This document shows, in pieces, positions 15,356 through 16,975 of a stretch of DNA of 16,975 nucleotides. Source of the stretch: Pseudomonadota bacterium (lineage in GTDB: Bacteria; Pseudomonadota; Gammaproteobacteria; Burkholderiales; Ferrovaceae); contig JAJYQG010000195.1 of assembly GCA_021794775.1 (NCBI GenBank), forward strand, positions 1 to 16,975, given 5' to 3'. Made by a program: the position numbers and the translations under genes. The notes beneath the pieces are model-generated. The model was given only the letters and a program-made list of their open reading frames with translations, ran no database searches and was not told the DNA's origin. Each line of letters begins with the position of its first letter. The first letter of the stretch is position 1.

Positions 15356-16975
15356 AAACGACGTCGCAGAGCAATGCAAGGGTCTTCGCGGGGCTGCAGC
15401 ACCACTTCCACATAGGCATCGTAAACCACCGAGTTGCTCGCTTCTTTCATGGCCTCTGGCTCAAGAATAGCCACGCTGACCACCTTAGCCTCCGGATCAA
15501 GGGCATGAATCCATACCGGAACCGCCGTATCCTTACGCAGATGCCCGTTGCCAGCCAGCAATATGACCGGTTTTCCAGTGCGTTGGTGCCATGATACCAG
15601 CGCCTCGGCCATACTTCGGTCGCGGGCCATTTGTGCAGCAACCATCGAAGACAATTGGTCATCGGGCAAAAGACCACAATGCCCTTCTTTCACTTCTGAA
15701 AGCAAGGTTTTCTGTTGCTGTTCTGTCCATATTCCCCGTGGTAGGGTGGGCGTGTGGGCTTTGCCCGTCATAAAATCCATCAACTCACCGCGTTCCAGGT
15801 TGGTGGCCAGAATCGACCAACGGTGACCCATGGCCAATTCAAAAGCCGGCTTGTAATATTCCCAGTGCCAGCCTTTAAACTGGAACCCGCCCGACCGCGC
15901 CAACGCCATCAACGCCGCGTCATCCCACGTTTCTTGCAGAGATCCATGGTTTTGTTGCTCCGTCACATCACGCTGACGATCGCGCTGCAGCTGTTCGAAA
16001 GCCAGTCCATATTCCCCTCCCTTTTCAGCAAGCTCTTCAAGCCATCGTTGGCGCAGGGCGTGTCCGGCCGCATTGTCATGCACCTCGCCAAGCAGCAGAT
16101 AATCGGCCCGTTGGGCCACAGGAGGCAATGCCGGCAAGGAGGACAAGGGGGGTACCGCGGTTTCACAGTGAAAATCGGCCGGAACCTGCTCAAGCGCCAA
16201 CCGGCAAGTACGCCGAACATCACCCTGTGGCGATTTCTCGGTCAGGTTCCAATGACCATCCTGCGCTCGCTCCAACACCAGATAACCGAAATGCTGGTCG
16301 TTGACCGACTTGACCAACCTGACACCAGGGGCAACTTCCTGGCTGCCTGGAACCCAGGACGGGAAGGCGGGTTCCAGCATGGAACCGCCAAAACCAGCGA
16401 TCAATCCCAAAGGAGCGGCACCGTCAAAACTCGACAACTCGAAGGTATGAATATGCCCTTGCAACACCATCTGAACACCTGGAGGAGCCCAACTCGGAGC
16501 ATGTTGCTCCGCCATCGCAGCGACCAACAAAGGATTGGCCCCCTGAAACCCGAGCAAGGGCAAATAACCGTACCCCAGCAAGGGATGGTGCATCACGAGC
16601 CAGTTTTGAGGCATGGCAGAGGCCAGCCTTGCCACCGTACCGAACTGATCGGCATACAACTTTACAATCGGGTCTCCCTCATGGGGCTTACGCTCACTGC
16701 TGGCCGCTGTCGAATCCATCACAACCCACTGCAACCCCTCCCCAACAGGAACGGCGTACGGAGGATCGGGAGGCTCATGACCCGCGTGGTCGGTCGAGCA
16801 GGCGTGCGCTTCATCATAAGGAAAAGGATCGATAAAGCGAAACCATCCCTGACCTGCGCGCGCGCAGGACTCATGGTTCCCGCGCGCCATGACCCATGGA
16901 GCGGCCGCCAGCAAGGGCGCCATGGGATCGAAAAAGTCCGCCTTCCAAACGTCCCAGCCATAACCGTAGGGGGTT
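15328..16975 (-). CDS. Metallophosphoesterase fused to a ChaN-like domain, partial: 5' end beyond the right edge
   Basis: The frame is open to the right edge, so the N-terminus is missing; the methionine at 16923 is internal. Counting from it, the first half is a calcineurin-like phosphoesterase: GNHES (15-19), VMHHPLLG (110-117) and QGHIHTFE (155-162), the metal-binding blocks that normally follow the D-x-H and GD motifs, which would lie outside the window. The second half (about 272-505; 16110 to 15408) resembles the ChaN/haem-binding uptake family (Cofac_haem_bdg): YLLLGEVHDNAAGHALRQRW (275-294), LAFEQLQRDR, and ILLAGNGHLRKDTAVPVW (454-471). Substrate and location are unknown: the signal peptide region is not visible. 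It converges on the che operon and has no evident link to motility. The domain calls are from motif recognition; the ChaN half is the less certain. Confidence 0.82.
   Translation of the reverse strand, partial: TPYGYGWDVWKADFFDPMAPLLAAAPWVMARGNHESCARAGQGWFRFIDPFPYDEAHACSTDHAGHEPPDPPYAVPVGEGLQWVVMDSTAASSERKPHEGDPIVKLYADQFGTVARLASAMPQNWLVMHHPLLGYGYLPLLGFQGANPLLVAAMAEQHAPSWAPPGVQMVLQGHIHTFELSSFDGAAPLGLIAGFGGSMLEPAFPSWVPGSQEVAPGVRLVKSVNDQHFGYLVLERAQDGHWNLTEKSPQGDVRRTCRLALEQVPADFHCETAVPPLSSLPALPPVAQRADYLLLGEVHDNAAGHALRQRWLEELAEKGGEYGLAFEQLQRDRQRDVTEQQNHGSLQETWDDAALMALARSGGFQFKGWHWEYYKPAFELAMGHRWSILATNLERGELMDFMTGKAHTPTLPRGIWTEQQQKTLLSEVKEGHCGLLPDDQLSSMVAAQMARDRSMAEALVSWHQRTGKPVILLAGNGHLRKDTAVPVWIHALDPEAKVVSVAILEPEAMKEASNSVVYDAYVEVVLQPREDPCIALRRRFRQRLQPKP

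Noticed and set aside
16921..16923. Methionine at 16923 as start of the phosphoesterase gene
   Set aside because: The frame stays open for 17 more codons to the edge (ending with a YGYGWDVWKADFFDP stretch before it), and the phosphoesterase D-x-H and GD motifs must lie upstream.
1..16975. CRISPR arrays, insertion sequences, tRNA or rRNA genes, prophage or defence genes
   Set aside because: None found: no direct repeat arrays, transposase motifs or RNA gene signatures; the window is almost entirely ordinary motility genes.

Overview
The window is a motility and chemotaxis cluster from a proteobacterium. FlhDC, CheZ and a MotA/MotB pair of the enteric type together point to the beta/gamma group. 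The FlhF G3 motif and the divergent FlhG lean towards Betaproteobacteria, but the species cannot be named from this sequence. No tRNA, rRNA, insertion sequence, CRISPR array or attachment site was found.

There are three blocks. (1) Positions 1-5631, minus strand, read right to left: flhB, flhA, flhF, flhG and fliA. These genes overlap or lie close together and form one operon for the flagellar export gate, flagellar placement and number control, and sigma-28. fliA runs off the left edge, leaving 149 N-terminal codons. (2) Positions 5632-6077 form a 446-base divergent regulatory region. It holds an AT palindrome, an exact match to the enteric sigma-28 promoter consensus pointing at flhDC, and a structured leader ending in a Shine-Dalgarno sequence that also resembles a CsrA site. 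(3) Positions 6078-15313, plus strand: flhD, flhC, motA, motB, then a second near-consensus sigma-28 promoter, then cheV, cheV, cheY, cheZ, cheA and a soluble two-PAS chemoreceptor.

A convergent minus-strand gene (15328 to the right edge, 5' end missing) fuses a calcineurin-like metallophosphoesterase to a ChaN-like haem-binding-type domain. It looks unrelated to motility and marks the end of the cluster.

Together the genes encode regulators (FlhDC, FliA), export gate proteins (FlhA, FlhB), placement factors (FlhF, FlhG), the stator (MotAB) and a signalling pathway: receptor, CheV couplers, CheA, CheY and CheZ. CheW, CheR and CheB are absent from the window. The most notable points are the sigma-28 promoter in front of flhDC (a possible direct positive feedback loop), an FlhG whose ATP-binding loop has lost its key lysines, two tandem CheV proteins with no cheW nearby, a CheA without a visible P2 domain, and the phosphoesterase-ChaN fusion.
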